From Patescibacteria group bacterium (GTDB lineage Bacteria; Patescibacteria; Paceibacteria; UBA6257; 2-01-FULL-56-20): a stretch of DNA of 64,000 bases. How positions within the stretch are numbered: position 1 is the first letter of the stretch; the number at the start of each line of letters is the position of its first letter. Below the pieces are notes generated by a model. That model saw nothing but the letters and a program-made list of their open reading frames with translations. It did no database searches and was not told the origin of the DNA. Below, one piece after another: positions 24,262 to 33,501 of this stretch. A program made the position numbers and the translations under genes. The DNA is taken from the NCBI GenBank assembly GCA_024654525.1, contig JANLHI010000002.1, positions 1 through 64,000 on the forward strand, given 5' to 3'.

Positions 24262-25518
24262 TTACTCGTACCGCAACGCCTCAATCGGACTCTTGCGGGA
24301 TGCCTGACTTGCCGGGTATCCACCGAAAACGAGTCCTATAAGTGCAGATACTCCCAATCCAAGGAAAGCGCCGTTCCACGGGAATACAAACTGCCAATTT
24401 ACGCCAAGCCCATTAGAAAGACCTATCGCGATGCCAAATGAGAGGAAGGCGCCAAGGATTATACCTATAACGCCGCCAATGGCGGTAAGGAGTACCGCTT
24501 CAAGAAGGAATTGGGAAAGAATATCTCGGTTTGTGGCGCCGAGTGCTTTCCGAAGTCCTATTTCTCTGGTGCGTTCGGTAACGGACACAAGCATAATATT
24601 CATAATACCCACACCACCCACAAAAAGTGCGATGGATGCCATAGCCACGAGAAAAAGTGTCAATGCATTGGTGATGGTGGCAATGCGCGCGGAGAGGTCG
24701 ACTTGTGTCTGCACGAAAAAGTCGTCTTTTGTCGGGTCATCAATATTATGGTTGTTTCTAAGTGTTGTGGTGATATCGTTGACTGTCTGACTGACGGTAT
24801 TGTCGCTGTCCGCAGTAACAATAATGCGGTCGAAATATGTCCTCCCTAATACATAGCTCTCTGCGGTGGTGTAGGGAATGAGAACCATGTCGTCAAAATT
24901 AAAGAATGATACCTGTCCCTTTGAAGCCAAAATACCGACAATACGAAAACTTTTATTGTTGATTTTAATTTTTTCCCCAAGTGGATTGATTCCGGGATCA
25001 AAAAGTTTATTTTTCACTTTATCTCCAATAACCACGACACTTGCTCTGGATTGGACATCATTGGTTGAAAAGAAATCCCCGATGCTCGGGTAGATGTCAA
25101 AGATGTTACCTATTATATTGTTTTCATCACTGCTTCCTCCGCCCAAAACGGTGCTTTGATATGTTTGGTTTCCATATGCCAGTCTCACGGGCCCAAACAT
25201 AACCGGCATGACATCCGAAGCGTGAGGGAGATTGCTTTTATTTTTCAGGCTTTGAAGGTCGCGCTCTTTGAGTGAGTTAAGAAATACGTTTGCAAAATCG
25301 CTCGGTCCGGTTGGTTGTCTCCCGGGAATGATTGCGATAGTTTTTGAACCGAGTCCTTGAACTTGTCCCAAGATGAATTTTTGTGCTCCCGCGCCAACCG
25401 AGATGACGAGCATAATTGCGGTAATTCCAATAACGATTCCCAGTATGGTCAGCATCGAACGCGAACGGTTTGTAGAGAGTCCCGTAAAAGAAGTTTTAAG
25501 TGTATGTTTCCAGACCAT
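24262..25518 (-). CDS. MacB-like ABC transporter permease
   Basis: An N-terminal membrane helix (SMLTILGIVIGITAIMLVISVGAG) is followed by a large extracytoplasmic MacB-core domain (residues 45-270) and three C-terminal helices of FtsX type (VGIMNIMLVSVTERTREIGLRKALGATNRDILSQFLLEA). It has no fused ATPase; that is encoded upstream. In MacB systems the permease does not carry substrate through the bilayer but drives an export assembly. Gene order adaptor-ATPase-permease on the minus strand is that of a MacAB operon. No outer-membrane partner is seen, in keeping with a single-membrane cell. Confidence 0.93.
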   Translation of the reverse strand: MVWKHTLKTSFTGLSTNRSRSMLTILGIVIGITAIMLVISVGAGAQKFILGQVQGLGSKTIAIIPGRQPTGPSDFANVFLNSLKERDLQSLKNKSNLPHASDVMPVMFGPVRLAYGNQTYQSTVLGGGSSDENNIIGNIFDIYPSIGDFFSTNDVQSRASVVVIGDKVKNKLFDPGINPLGEKIKINNKSFRIVGILASKGQVSFFNFDDMVLIPYTTAESYVLGRTYFDRIIVTADSDNTVSQTVNDITTTLRNNHNIDDPTKDDFFVQTQVDLSARIATITNALTLFLVAMASIALFVGGVGIMNIMLVSVTERTREIGLRKALGATNRDILSQFLLEAVLLTAIGGVIGIILGAFLSFGIAIGLSNGLGVNWQFVFPWNGAFLGLGVSALIGLVFGGYPASQASRKSPIEALRYE

Positions 25519-25589
25519 AGAAAGTTCAGAATTTAAAAATCAAAATTCAAAATAAATGTGTTTGCGAAGCAAGCTCTGTAATGTTGCAT

Positions 25590-26309
25590 TTATTTCGTAT
25601 ATTCATCTTCAGCAGTAAGGCGTTTAGCGACTTTCTTATCGGATTCGATTGAACCATCCATAAGCCGGATAATGCGTTCCGCGTGTTCGGCGGTAGAGGT
25701 TTCATGGGTAATAAGTATGATTGTTTTTCCGTGTTTCTCATTAAGATTCTGAATGATCGACATAACGTTTTTTCCTGATTTTGAATCCAAATTTCCCGTC
25801 GGTTCGTCGGCAAAAATAATTTCGGGATCGTTCACTAAAGCACGCGCAATGGCGACGCGTTGTTTCTCTCCGCCAGAAAGCTCGGCAGGGCTGTGTTCCG
25901 CACGATGCGTGAGGCCAACCGATTCAACGGCATCTTGTGCACGCGTATTCCATTCGCGTTCGGGGATATTCGAATACATAAGAGGTAGTTTCACATTTTC
26001 AAGTACCGACGTGCGAGGAAGAAGATTGAACATCTGAAATACGAATCCGATTTTTTCGTTGCGTATTTTTGCGAGTTCTTCCGAAGAATATTCCGCGATA
26101 TTTTTTCCTTCAAGAAGATATTCACCGCGTGTAGGTTCATCAAGAAGTCCCAGGAGGTGCAATAACGTTGATTTTCCGCTTCCCGAGGGCCCCATAATGG
26201 CAAGAAATTCGCCTTTCCGTACGGAAAAATTTACACCGCACAGTGCGTTAGTTTCCGTTTTTCCGTCTCGATATGACTTCGTAAGATCTTTTGCGTGAAT
26301 AATATTCAT
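25590..26309 (-). CDS. MacB/LolD-type ABC ATPase
   Basis: Walker A GPSGSGKST, Q-loop FVFQMFNLLPRTSV, ABC signature LSGGEKQRVAIARALVNDPEIIFADEPTGNLDS and switch His in ILITHE. The FNLLPRTSVLENVKLPL stretch is characteristic of the LolD/MacB branch. It powers the permease encoded 71 bases downstream. Confidence 0.95.
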   Translation of the reverse strand: MNIIHAKDLTKSYRDGKTETNALCGVNFSVRKGEFLAIMGPSGSGKSTLLHLLGLLDEPTRGEYLLEGKNIAEYSSEELAKIRNEKIGFVFQMFNLLPRTSVLENVKLPLMYSNIPEREWNTRAQDAVESVGLTHRAEHSPAELSGGEKQRVAIARALVNDPEIIFADEPTGNLDSKSGKNVMSIIQNLNEKHGKTIILITHETSTAEHAERIIRLMDGSIESDKKVAKRLTAEDEYTK

Positions 26310-26336
26310 TAGTGGGGATACAACGCTGCAACGTTG

Positions 26337-27899
26337 CTATTGAGAGTACGCGACGATGTTGTCACCCTCGGAGAGTCCGGAGATGATTTCAACGTTTCCT
26401 TCGGATCCGCGAAGCCCCGTGGTTATTTCGCGATCCTCAATCCCTCCATCGGAGAGTATGACACTCACAAATCTTTTCCCATTGATTTCGCGAACGGCTC
26501 GTTGGGGAATAACAAGAACGTCCTTTTTAATTCCGATTATCAAGTTTACATTTGCGGTCATGCCGGGTTTTATACGCGCGTCTTCCTTGTCGAGCGAAAA
26601 TGTCGCTTTGTAGGTGGGGACACCTTCGATAATGGTTGCCGCCGGGTCAATGCTGATGATGATTGCAGAGAATATGATGTCGTTTCCATACGCATCAAGA
26701 GTTACCATTGCGGAGTTTCCCACTTCCATTTTCGCGATATCCACTTCGGCGACATTCGATTCTATTTGCAATGCACCGTTTGAAATAATAGAAATAATGG
26801 ACTGATTTGCAGTAACAAGTGCTCCCACTTTTGAATCCTGACGAGTCACTATTCCGTTCAGAGGACTACGCAGTACACTTTTTTCAAGCTGTATTTGTGT
26901 GGTACGCAATGCCGCATCAAGCTGGCTTACCGTTGCTTCTTGTGCGGTAATGTCTTGCGGGTCGCTTCCGGCAAGTTTTAAATCAAGCTCGCTCTTTTTT
27001 TGTGCAACGTCTATTTTTTGAGTGGCGATTGATTCCACTTCTCCATTTATGTTGGAAAGAGCGGTGTCGATACTGGTACGTCCGGTGGCAACATATGATT
27101 TGTAAATGAGTGCGGTAGCGGGATCAAGCGAGGATGCGGCCCCAGTGACTGCTTCCATGGTTTTATCAAGAAGTCTTCGCGTGGTCATGAGATATGCGCG
27201 ACTTTTAAGAAGCATGCTTTCAAGTACCTCATTGGAAGTTGAGGAAGTGATTGACGTAAGTTCACGTCCCCATGCGGTAAGATTATCACCGGTGATAGCG
27301 CGCAACGACGAGGCATCTGTGGTCGTTTGAGTACTGTTTGCTTCGAAGGATAATGCCGCATTTGTGTGCTCATCGTTTATAAAGAGGGGATCAAGCTGTT
27401 TGCGAACAGTGTCATCCGTTTTGGAATATGCGTCGTGGAGTACATCGGGAACACCATTAAAAATATTAGAAAGATCCTGTTCTTCTTTTTCGAGTGATGT
27501 TTGGGCAATCGTTATGTCTTCGTCGCGAGGACCTCGGTTCAAAGCCTCGAGCCTTGCGAGTGCCACAGTCTTATTCGCTTCGGCTTGGTCGACTGCCGCA
27601 GTAAGTTCTCGAGTATCGAGTGAGACGAGTATGGTTCCCCGTGCAACACGTGTCCCCACATGGGCATATATGTTTGCTACCGTACCACTTTTCTCAAATC
27701 CAAGTTCGATGTCGTCTTTCGGCCTGATTTTCCCGGTTACGATTACTTCTTGCGTGATGGAACCGCGTAACACGGTGATAGTGCGTTCCGGTGCGTTCCC
27801 TCCGCGTTGTGAAAAGAATATCCACGTGCCAGTAATAACAACAACCACCACCACCCCGATCACATATTTCCTCTTTGAACTTTCAGCGGTATATTTCAT
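26337..27899 (-). CDS. MacA-like membrane-fusion (HlyD-family) adaptor
   Basis: An N-terminal membrane anchor (YVIGVVVVVVITGTWIFFS), a biotinyl-lipoyl-like half (GSITQEVIVTGKIRP...VGTRVARGTILVSLD), a very long helical hairpin (residues 85-320), the second lipoyl half (SVLRSPLNGIVTRQDSKVGALV) and beta-barrel/membrane-proximal parts ending in GLSEGDNIVAY. At 520 residues it is longer than MacA (about 370), mainly in the hairpin. It heads the three-gene operon and probably guides an exported peptide or lipid across the wall. Confidence 0.9.
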   Translation of the reverse strand: MKYTAESSKRKYVIGVVVVVVITGTWIFFSQRGGNAPERTITVLRGSITQEVIVTGKIRPKDDIELGFEKSGTVANIYAHVGTRVARGTILVSLDTRELTAAVDQAEANKTVALARLEALNRGPRDEDITIAQTSLEKEEQDLSNIFNGVPDVLHDAYSKTDDTVRKQLDPLFINDEHTNAALSFEANSTQTTTDASSLRAITGDNLTAWGRELTSITSSTSNEVLESMLLKSRAYLMTTRRLLDKTMEAVTGAASSLDPATALIYKSYVATGRTSIDTALSNINGEVESIATQKIDVAQKKSELDLKLAGSDPQDITAQEATVSQLDAALRTTQIQLEKSVLRSPLNGIVTRQDSKVGALVTANQSIISIISNGALQIESNVAEVDIAKMEVGNSAMVTLDAYGNDIIFSAIIISIDPAATIIEGVPTYKATFSLDKEDARIKPGMTANVNLIIGIKKDVLVIPQRAVREINGKRFVSVILSDGGIEDREITTGLRGSEGNVEIISGLSEGDNIVAYSQ

Positions 27900-28070
27900 G
27901 ATATGCTTGAATTTAATCGATTGTTTGGATAATATATCATTGTTGTATCTTTGTGAAATTGCCTTCTGGCGCTTTCCGGGAGTATATTCATAAAGAGATG
28001 TTATATTTTGAGCAGGTGTCCCTCATCTCCTTCAGAGGATAAACTCCACGGCAATCGCAGTTCATTATAT

Positions 28071-28093
28071 GCGCGAGTGGCGAAACGGCAGAC
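28071..28093 (+). pseudogene. 5' fragment of a tRNA-Leu
   Basis: GCGCGAGTGGCGAAACGGCAGAC matches the first 23 bases of the intact tRNA-Leu downstream with one difference. No matching anticodon arm, T arm or 3' acceptor strand follows. Confidence 0.6.
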
Positions 28094-28241
28094 CTGCCTG
28101 CCGGCAGAGAGCGGACAACTCGTTCCTATCGACCGTTTCGCCTTATCTGCACTGAGAAGTTTGGGACTCGTAGTGATGCGCGAGTTCGGGAGAAGTACTT
28201 GAAATCCGGTATAGGAAAGGAGTATATTAAGGCAATACTAT

Positions 28242-28324
28242 GCGCGGGTGGCGAAACGGCAGACGCACTACCTTGAGGTGGTAGCGCCCGCAAGGGCGTG
28301 CAGGTTCAACTCCTGTCCCGCGCA
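28242..28324 (+). tRNA. tRNA-Leu (anticodon GAG)
   Basis: The acceptor GCGCGGG pairs with CCCGCGC (28317-28323); the anticodon stem CTACC/GGTAG encloses TTGAGGT; there is a long class II variable arm (CGCCCGCAAGGGCG) and T loop GTTCAACTC. CCA is not encoded. It reads CUC and possibly CUU leucine codons. Confidence 0.93.
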
Positions 28325-28449
28325 CAATCTGGCTCTCAAAAAGCCGAAATGTTTTGCCTTAGTGTATTTATACAACCAAGTTCGCACCTATTTCCAAAAC
28401 AAATAATGTCGCAATTGAGAATTTATTATAATAATGCCATCATGATTTT

Positions 28450-29763
28450 TTGAACCAAAAAGGATTTGCAAACATAGTAATGCTTATTGTCGCAGCCCTC
28501 GCTATCGCCGGAGTAGGCGGTTATTTCGTTTTGAATCGGCAGGCGCCATTACCGGAACCTACGCCGACACCAACACCGAATCCAATTGAAAATCCTAGTC
28601 CGACCCCAACTCCTATTCAAATTCCCAAACAGCCTGCTCAATTCCAAAATCCTAAAAATATTCCGCAAGCTCATAATACTTTCGGATTTAATTCCATCAA
28701 GATACTTGTCAAAGAAGAAGGAAATAAAAATGTTTTTATTTCGCCTTCCAGCATCGCTTTGGCGCTGTCTATGGTCTATAACGGCGCAAATGGAGAGACA
28801 AAAAATGCCATGCAGAAAACTTTACAATTTCAAAATTTGGACATCGCTACTGTCAATCAAGAAAGTTTAGGACTTATCAACAGCTTAAAAAATCCTGATC
28901 CGAAAGTAGAACTTTCGGTGGTAAATTCAGTATGGGCAAGAAATGGTGTAGATTTTAAGAAAGATTTTCTAAGTGCGGTTGGAAGTTATTTTAACGCCGA
29001 GATTTCAACTCTTGATTTTTCCAACTCAAATGCGGCAAACACAATAAACGCTTGGGTTGATAAAAATACTAAAGGAAAAATACCCACCATAGTAACTCCT
29101 CCTATTCCGTCAGATATGGTGATGTATCTTATCAACGCGGTTTATTTTAAGGGAAGCTGGACTACTGAATTTGATAAGAAATTAACAGAAGACAGAAATT
29201 TTACTACTGCTGATGGTGTTTCTAAAAAACATCCGCTTATGCGACAGTATGGTGATTTGCCATATCTTGAAATGGAGGATTTCCAAAGCGTGAATCTTCC
29301 ATATGGTACAAACAAGCGATTAAGTATGTATGTATTTTTGCCAAAAAATCTCAATAGTTTTGTTCAAACTTTGGATACGAATAAATGGAATGATTGGATG
29401 AAACAATATAAAGAAACAGAAGGCACTATATTGCTTCCGAGATTTAAAATGGAATACGAAAAGGGATTGATACCGATGCTGACACAGCTAGGTATGGGAG
29501 TTGCATTTCAAGATAACGCTGACTTGACTGGCATTGGTGATAGTCTAAAAATCAGCGAGGTCAAACATAAAACCTATGTTGATGTAAATGAAGAAGGGAC
29601 GGAAGCCGCCGCGGTAACAAATGTGGGTGTAGGCACTACATCAGTTATGCCGGCGCAAAAAACATTCTACATGGAAGTCAACCGTCCTTTCTTCTTTGTG
29701 ATTAGAGACAATCAAACCCAAGAGGTATTGTTCATGGGAACAATACAAAATCCTTCTAAATAG
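28450..29763 (+). CDS. Membrane-anchored serpin (serine-protease inhibitor)
   Basis: A TTG start gives a membrane helix (ANIVMLIVAALAIAGVGGYFV), a Pro/Thr-rich linker (PTPTPTPNPIENPSPTPTP), then a complete serpin fold: FISPSSIALALSMVYNGANG, LINAVYFKGSW, and near residue 377 the hinge VNEEGTEAAAVTNVGVG with the small residues needed for an inhibitory loop, closing with RPFFFVIRDNQTQEVLFMG. Serpins trap proteases irreversibly. The anchor and linker place it outside the cell, where it could protect against host or competitor proteases. It was probably acquired by transfer. Confidence 0.92.
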   Translation: MNQKGFANIVMLIVAALAIAGVGGYFVLNRQAPLPEPTPTPTPNPIENPSPTPTPIQIPKQPAQFQNPKNIPQAHNTFGFNSIKILVKEEGNKNVFISPSSIALALSMVYNGANGETKNAMQKTLQFQNLDIATVNQESLGLINSLKNPDPKVELSVVNSVWARNGVDFKKDFLSAVGSYFNAEISTLDFSNSNAANTINAWVDKNTKGKIPTIVTPPIPSDMVMYLINAVYFKGSWTTEFDKKLTEDRNFTTADGVSKKHPLMRQYGDLPYLEMEDFQSVNLPYGTNKRLSMYVFLPKNLNSFVQTLDTNKWNDWMKQYKETEGTILLPRFKMEYEKGLIPMLTQLGMGVAFQDNADLTGIGDSLKISEVKHKTYVDVNEEGTEAAAVTNVGVGTTSVMPAQKTFYMEVNRPFFFVIRDNQTQEVLFMGTIQNPSK

Positions 29764-29805
29764 GAATAACCGCCCATTTTTTTGAAAGAAACAGAAGCGA
29801 ATCCC

Positions 29806-29902
29806 GCCCGCTTGCGTGGCTAAAGCCACTTCAGCGAGGCGCTGGCGGGCTTTCTCGGAGCGTGCGACTTAGTTTCGCTTCACCACGCGCTCCGCGCGTG
29901 GT
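29806..29902. repeat. GC-rich hairpin-forming repeats
   Basis: A loose inverted repeat GCCCGC...GCGGGC (29808-29851) and a tight one, ACCACGCG / CGCGTGGT (29882-29901). Richer in GC than surroundings. The first could end serpin transcription although no clear T-run follows. Confidence 0.45.
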
Positions 29903-29913
29903 AGCTTGAATTA

Positions 29914-29919
29914 TATAAT
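29914..29919 (+). promoter_or_regulatory. -10 box of the symporter gene
   Basis: TATAAT ends six bases before ATG 29926, predicting a leaderless message. Confidence 0.6.
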
Positions 29920-29925
29920 AGCAAC

Positions 29926-31260
29926 ATGTTCAATTCACTTGTTTTTTATCTTGCAATTTATATCGGTTTACTCTTTCTACTCTCTTGGTTTGTTTCTAGA
30001 AAACAACAGGAGGAAGATTTTCTCATTGCGGGAAGAAATAGGAGTGGCTGGCAAATTCTCCTCTCCAAGTTCGCCGCTTCAATCGGTGCGGGTTATTTCA
30101 TAACTTATACAGGTTTCGCATACGAATACGGTGTCGGGGTTTTTGCTATGCTCGCTGGTCTTATCGCCGGTTTTTTATTCTTTGCGTATTGGGCTGCACC
30201 AAGAATTGCGGCTGGTTCACGAGAAGGAAAATTTTATACAATCGGGCATTTTGTGTATAGCAAATTCCAAAATAACAAAGCACGCTTTCTCGCCGATATC
30301 TTTTCCAGCGCAATCTTGTTTAGTTGGTTATTAGTTGGGATTATTGGTAGTGGAAAAGTTATTGCCGATTTCGGTTTGCTTTCATACAACCTCGCCGTTG
30401 TTGCAACAAGCTTAGTGGTGCTTTGTTATTTACTGCTCGCCGGATATCGTGCGGTTCTTCTGACTGATATAGTGCAATCTGCCGTCATTTTTATTTTGAT
30501 GATTGTGGTTACTTTTGGCATAATTGGTACTTCTCGCTTTGGAGAGTTACATTCTTTTTCTACGGCTAATCTTGATATTGGTGTTGCAATAGGGTTTTTC
30601 CTATTTGGCATTTTGAGCGTATTTTCTTACTCGGATCGATATCAACTTTCATATGCCGCCAAGAGCGAAAGAGGGTTAAAACACGGGCTCGGATTATCTA
30701 TCGTTCCAATTATTCTCATCGCGTATTTCCTGCTTCTGATAGGTGTGTTCATGGCTACCAAAGTTTCTGGTTTGGATTCGGGGCTTGTGTTCACGGAGGC
30801 GCTAAAGCAATTTCTCAATCCATCGTTAGTGCCGCTTGCCGTAGTGCTGTTTTTTGCGGGCATAATGAGTTCAGCCGATACTGATATTTACGCGATTTCT
30901 TCTCACTATGCATTGTCAAAAACAAATAACACTAACTATATTAAAGATGTCCGGAGAGCGATGATTGGTTTAACGATTATTGTCACAATCCTCGCAATAA
31001 CATTTCCTGATGTGGTGAAAGCTTCTATTGTTGCCGGAGCAGCATCGCTCCTGCTGTCATGGGCAATGATATATGTAATATCTGGCGGAAAAAATCCAAA
31101 TAGATTTATCGGATCGATTGTTACCTCAACAATAGGATTGGCACTTGCTATCATGTATTTTGGATTAGAACCAACGGTAGCGATTGCCATAGTAGTATTT
31201 GGTCCATTGGGACTACTGTACAAGGGACGCAAAAATAAATCAGAACTTATCGTAAGTTAG
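29926..31260 (+). CDS. Sodium/solute symporter (SSS family), first copy
   Basis: Twelve or so hydrophobic helices. EDFLIAGRNRSGWQILLSKFAASIGAGYFITYTGFAYEYG resembles the first helices of SSS proteins that form the sodium and substrate sites, and FFAGIMSSADTDIYAISSHYAL is helix 8 with the SSAD/T pattern of the Na2 site. The substrate (sugar, amino acid, proline or other) cannot be told. A second, distant homologue lies at 33502-34872 on the other strand; they are not recent duplicates. Confidence 0.85.
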   Translation: MFNSLVFYLAIYIGLLFLLSWFVSRKQQEEDFLIAGRNRSGWQILLSKFAASIGAGYFITYTGFAYEYGVGVFAMLAGLIAGFLFFAYWAAPRIAAGSREGKFYTIGHFVYSKFQNNKARFLADIFSSAILFSWLLVGIIGSGKVIADFGLLSYNLAVVATSLVVLCYLLLAGYRAVLLTDIVQSAVIFILMIVVTFGIIGTSRFGELHSFSTANLDIGVAIGFFLFGILSVFSYSDRYQLSYAAKSERGLKHGLGLSIVPIILIAYFLLLIGVFMATKVSGLDSGLVFTEALKQFLNPSLVPLAVVLFFAGIMSSADTDIYAISSHYALSKTNNTNYIKDVRRAMIGLTIIVTILAITFPDVVKASIVAGAASLLLSWAMIYVISGGKNPNRFIGSIVTSTIGLALAIMYFGLEPTVAIAIVVFGPLGLLYKGRKNKSELIVS

Positions 31261-31308
31261 TTGTTATACGTACTCTCTTCAGATTCGCGGCGGAGGCGGT
31301 GGATGTAA

Positions 31309-31341
31309 CAAAAAATCACCGACGGATCGGTGATTTTTTGT
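31309..31341. terminator. Bidirectional terminator
   Basis: CAAAAAATCACCG / CGGTGATTTTTTG perfect arms between converging genes. Confidence 0.9.
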
Positions 31342-31358
31342 CGCGCTTTCCGAATCAA

Positions 31359-32066
31359 TTATTGATTGGTGCGGAAAAAACTTGGCCATACCATACTCAT
31401 GTTTCCTGCACTATCAACACCTCGGACGAGGTAGTAATAGGTAGTATTTGATTGAAGGTTTGAAACCATAACTGCGTGGTTGGTTTGAAAGCCACCCGCA
31501 TCAATTGCAAGTGTTCCGCTTACATATGGCTGTTGATGAGGCCCTGTCGCCTCACTGAACTGGAGAGGTGTGTTACTCCAGTAGACTTGACCTTGTGTCG
31601 GTTCGTTGCTTGCCCATGTGAAGGTTGCACTTGTATTTGTGTGCTGAACCATAGGATTGCTCAAGCTTGGTGAAGTATCCCACCATACCTGACTTCCTCC
31701 TCCAGAGCCAAGCAAGCTATTGATTCTTGCCATCGTCTGTGGCCCAACACGGCCATACCCGGTTGTCTCTGGCGTTCCTTGGGAAACAATTCCCTGCGTT
31801 GCCTGGAATCTTTCTACTGCCGCTTTGGTAAGCTGACCGAAATATCCAGTAACCAAACCTTCAGGATAGATACTCGTGTTTGTCGCGAGGTATGTCTGAA
31901 GTTCAGTAACTTCTAAGTTGCTATCACCAAAATCCAAATGGCTGGTAATGGCGGCATAAGCACTCTGAGTTCCGAGGAGCGAGAAGGTAAGTATTGCAAT
32001 CATCGTTCCACTAAAGAGAAGCCCTATGCGTGACGAGTTTCTTTGTAAATTTATTATTTTGTTCAT
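31359..32066 (-). CDS. Secreted peptidoglycan-binding protein with an Fn3-like domain
   Basis: A signal peptide or anchor (RIGLLFSGTMIAILTFSLLGTQSAYA, cleavage expected after AYA) is followed by a peptidoglycan-binding type 1 domain (LEVTELQTYLATNTSIYPEGLVTGYFGQLTKAAVERFQATQGI) and a fibronectin III-like domain (residues 130-235, HAVMVSNLQSNTTYYYLVRGVDSAGN). Such combinations are frequent in Parcubacteria surface proteins; it probably sits in the wall and displays a binding module. No catalytic residues seen. Confidence 0.85.
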   Translation of the reverse strand: MNKIINLQRNSSRIGLLFSGTMIAILTFSLLGTQSAYAAITSHLDFGDSNLEVTELQTYLATNTSIYPEGLVTGYFGQLTKAAVERFQATQGIVSQGTPETTGYGRVGPQTMARINSLLGSGGGSQVWWDTSPSLSNPMVQHTNTSATFTWASNEPTQGQVYWSNTPLQFSEATGPHQQPYVSGTLAIDAGGFQTNHAVMVSNLQSNTTYYYLVRGVDSAGNMSMVWPSFFRTNQ

Positions 32067-32202
32067 ATGATTTTTGTTTAGACTAATTTTAGAGATTATT
32101 GAGACTTTTCACACAATCGACCTTTTATGTTTAATCTCCATACATGATGCCGTTTCCGAACCGTTACTATTACCATTACAGACATCATTACAGTGACCTA
32201 TC

Positions 32203-32784
32203 TTATGAGCTTTGCGTCCTATTTTTGAGTCCGCCCACCATTTCCTCTAATCTTTTAATATAGACTTCTAGTTTTTCTATGCGCTCTCCTGTTTTTATTT
32301 CAAACTGTTTTGTATGGTGAGCAAGCATTTCGGCAACGCCCATAATTTCCGTAACATCTTCGATGGCAAGAAGTATGATTGGCGGGAAAGCAGCATCCTC
32401 CTTCACATGAATTTGGCGGGCGTTTAAAATCATGGTCTTGTGTCCGATTGAAGGAAAATCATGAGCAACTTCAAATCCTTTGAAAAAAGTGTTTTTAGGC
32501 AGAATATCCTCGAGTAATTTTCGTAGCGCGGGAATATCCCATTGGCCGTTTCCCAGTGCATACACAATTTGTTGTTCTGTATCTTTTGGGTCAACCTGAA
32601 ACACTCGATAGAAAGACTCGTTAGCCGCCATTACGCGAAAATTCTTATCTAAGATAAGGACGGGTTCACGAACAACGTCTACCACGGTCTTAATGTATGT
32701 CCAGCTTTTTTCCCAAAAATGATTTACAAAATCATCTCCGATCGCGATACGTGCCTGTTCCGCAACTTTTTTATTTTTTTCCAT
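32203..32784 (-). CDS. PAS-domain protein without output domain
   Basis: Residues 27-150 form a PAS domain (VDVVREPVLILDKNFRVMAANESFYRVFQVDPKDTEQQ ... MILNARQIHVKEDAAFPPIILLAIEDVTE), followed by a short C-terminal coiled coil (FEIKTGERIEKLEVYIKRLEEMV). There is no kinase or cyclase domain, so it may act by dimerisation or partner binding. A broken sigma-factor gene lies divergently upstream. Confidence 0.8.
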   Translation of the reverse strand: MEKNKKVAEQARIAIGDDFVNHFWEKSWTYIKTVVDVVREPVLILDKNFRVMAANESFYRVFQVDPKDTEQQIVYALGNGQWDIPALRKLLEDILPKNTFFKGFEVAHDFPSIGHKTMILNARQIHVKEDAAFPPIILLAIEDVTEIMGVAEMLAHHTKQFEIKTGERIEKLEVYIKRLEEMVGGLKNRTQSS

Positions 32785-32910
32785 ATAACGAATGCCGATA
32801 GAAATCCTTTCTTATTACAAGAACTCGCTATAATACGTAGAATGAACGGCTCTATGCTCGGCTTAACTTGTCTGATGACTCCGAAGTAAAAAACAGAGCA
32901 AGAGGGGATT

Positions 32911-33382
32911 TTGACCGTAGCACACCACGACTATGAGAAAAGAATGAATTCGTATGCTTTTTTCAAGGTAAATAATCACGCAACTGGTCAAGATTTGGTG
33001 CAAGATACCTTCATAAAAACCTGGGACTATCTTGTCAGGGGGGGGAGATCGATTTGATGAAGCCCTTTTTATATCACGTCCTGAATCACCTGATTATTAA
33101 TACCGCAAGCACAAAACTTCTTCCCTCGATGTCCTTCTAGAAAAAGGGTTTGAACCAAGTCTCGACACTTCCGAACGTGTTTTTAATGTCTTTGACGGTA
33201 AGGATGCGCTACTCCTCATTAAATATTTTCCGGCAAAATAGGAGAAAGTGATGCGTATGAGGCATGCGCAGGATCTCTCACTTAAAGAAATATCGCTTAT
33301 TACGGGGCAATCGAGAAATGCTGTCGCCGTGCAAGCATATCGGGGTCTTGTAAAACTTAAAATATTACATAACCGTACCTAG
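32911..33382 (+). pseudogene. Decayed sigma-70-family (ECF-type) sigma factor
   Basis: Region 2 is readable (NHATGQDLVQDTFIKTWDYL) from TTG 32911, then the frame is lost at a run of eight G (33039-33046). Later pieces appear in other frames: FEPSLDTSERVFNVFDGKDALLLIKYFPAK ends at TAG 33238-33240, and region 4 (QDLSLKEISLITGQSRNAVAVQAYRGLVKLK) follows. At least two frameshifts and one nonsense codon make it inactive. Confidence 0.85.
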
Positions 33383-33501
33383 AAATGTTTTTGACAATCA
33401 TAATCGAGGTAAAAGGTTCCCGATATCTTTTTTTGCCACAAAATTAAAACCAGTTCGTCCATATCTCCGCAGTAAAGCTGTCGGAGAATTTTTCGGATAG
33501 A

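Larger units (their letters stand above)
27900..28449. other. Intergenic stretch with tRNA-Leu
   Basis: It holds the minus-strand promoter region of the adaptor gene, a tRNA-Leu fragment (28071-28093), a palindromic CTGCCTGCCGGCAG (28094-28107), the intact tRNA-Leu and, near 28425, a TATAAT-like sequence before the serpin. No other gene is visible. Confidence 0.6.

Noticed and set aside
28008..28202. A second complete tRNA or a coding gene upstream of tRNA-Leu
   Set aside because: Only the 5' arm matches; the 3' acceptor strand is missing and the open frame lacks coding features.
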